A DNA stretch of 64,000 bases from Boswellia sacra. Lineage: Eukaryota > Streptophyta > Magnoliopsida > Sapindales > Burseraceae. The notes below the pieces were generated by a model. It made no database searches and was not told where the DNA came from. It saw only the letters and a list, made by a program, of their open reading frames with translations. How positions within the stretch are numbered: the first letter of the stretch is position 1; each line of letters begins with the position of its first letter. Positions 63,701 to 64,000 of the stretch are shown in pieces. The stretch lies in assembly GCA_013180625.2 (NCBI GenBank), contig SNVD02000426.1, positions 558,001 to 622,000 on the forward strand. Reading direction: 5' to 3'. The position numbers and the translations under genes were made by a program.

Positions 63701-64000
63701 TATTGCTAGCTCCATTATTAATGATTTAAGTGAATGAATTATTGGCCCACCAACCGAGGTATCAACCTCATGCTTTCTTTTCACTTGTTAACACTTTTAA
63801 ATTACTTTTATTAATTGTGATAATTATCTAAGGATACTTGAGTTTTAATTTAATTTTAAATAGAAAATAATTATATATTTTTTATCGATTACACTTTTGA
63901 AATTATTTTTAATTATTATTTTTATCTTTCAAATTATTATTTTAGGTGTTAAACTCGATAATACTTATTGATATTATCTCCTTATAAAATGTATAAAAAT
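60800..64000. other. Right-hand spacer without supported genes
   Basis: The longest open frames (62037-62327 plus, 62540-62782 plus, 63440-63784 minus) show no domain, signal peptide or peptide-hormone motif that I can support. Several TA runs and the alternating tract at 62510-62540 are present. The first 1 kb may include distal polygalacturonase promoter sequence. Confidence 0.5.
62510..62540. repeat. Compound (TA)n(CA)n(CG)n alternating tract
   Basis: TA units pass into four CA units and then five to six CG units, an unbroken purine-pyrimidine alternation of about 30 bp in otherwise AT-rich DNA. Confidence 0.95.

Noticed and set aside
63440..63784. 114-residue minus-strand frame that might be a small signalling peptide precursor
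   Set aside because: No signal peptide, and no CLE, CEP, RALF or RTFL motif I could defend; the C-terminal half is low-complexity Tyr/Ile/Phe text.

Overview
This is nuclear DNA from a flowering plant, almost certainly a eudicot. It has AT-rich introns with GT-AG borders, plant-only gene families (galactinol synthase, MTOPVIB, a peroxisomal naphthoate synthase) and plant LTR retrotransposons. Some proteins look Citrus-like to me, but that is recollection and was not tested. Seven protein-coding genes could be rebuilt exon by exon. Six lie on the minus strand; MTOPVIB is the only plus-strand gene. No tRNA, rRNA or CRISPR array was found.

Layout: (1) 594-2528, minus: first four coding exons of pantothenate kinase, continuing off the left edge. 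(2) 3755-10395, plus: MTOPVIB, the B-like subunit of the meiotic topoisomerase VI/SPO11 complex. (3) 10.5-12.9 kb: two small DNA transposons and a TA microsatellite. (4) 12923-15249, minus: galactinol synthase. (5) 15.4-33.7 kb: a gene-poor block with duplicated microsatellites, a very young but frameshifted Ty1/copia element (20853-26262) and an old, decayed Ty3/gypsy chromovirus (27219-32277). (6) 33785-36372, minus: an ARF1-type small GTPase, complete at 181 residues. (7) 39258-47178, minus: the class III PI3-kinase VPS34, 17 exons and 813 residues. (8) 48314-50892: a non-autonomous hAT-like element holding four tandem copies of a ~457-bp AT-rich unit. (9) 51388-54712, minus: naphthoate synthase, 334 residues with a PTS2-like N-terminus. 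(10) 55.3-56.5 kb: a long-inverted-repeat element that has captured a piece of an eEF1B-beta gene and was then hit by a smaller MITE. (11) 56924-60670, minus: a family-28 polygalacturonase, 524 residues. (12) 60.7-64 kb: no supported gene.

The genes do not form one pathway: they serve CoA synthesis, meiotic recombination, raffinose-family sugar synthesis, vesicle traffic, autophagy lipid signalling, phylloquinone synthesis and pectin breakdown. From memory, the Arabidopsis counterparts of PANK, MTOPVIB, GolS, VPS34, naphthoate synthase and the polygalacturonase lie in nearly the same order in one short interval of chromosome 1 (At1g60440 to At1g60590). If so, this is an old conserved block that transposons have expanded here. 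I saw no convincing new enzyme system; the novelty is in the mobile elements and in one odd intron.
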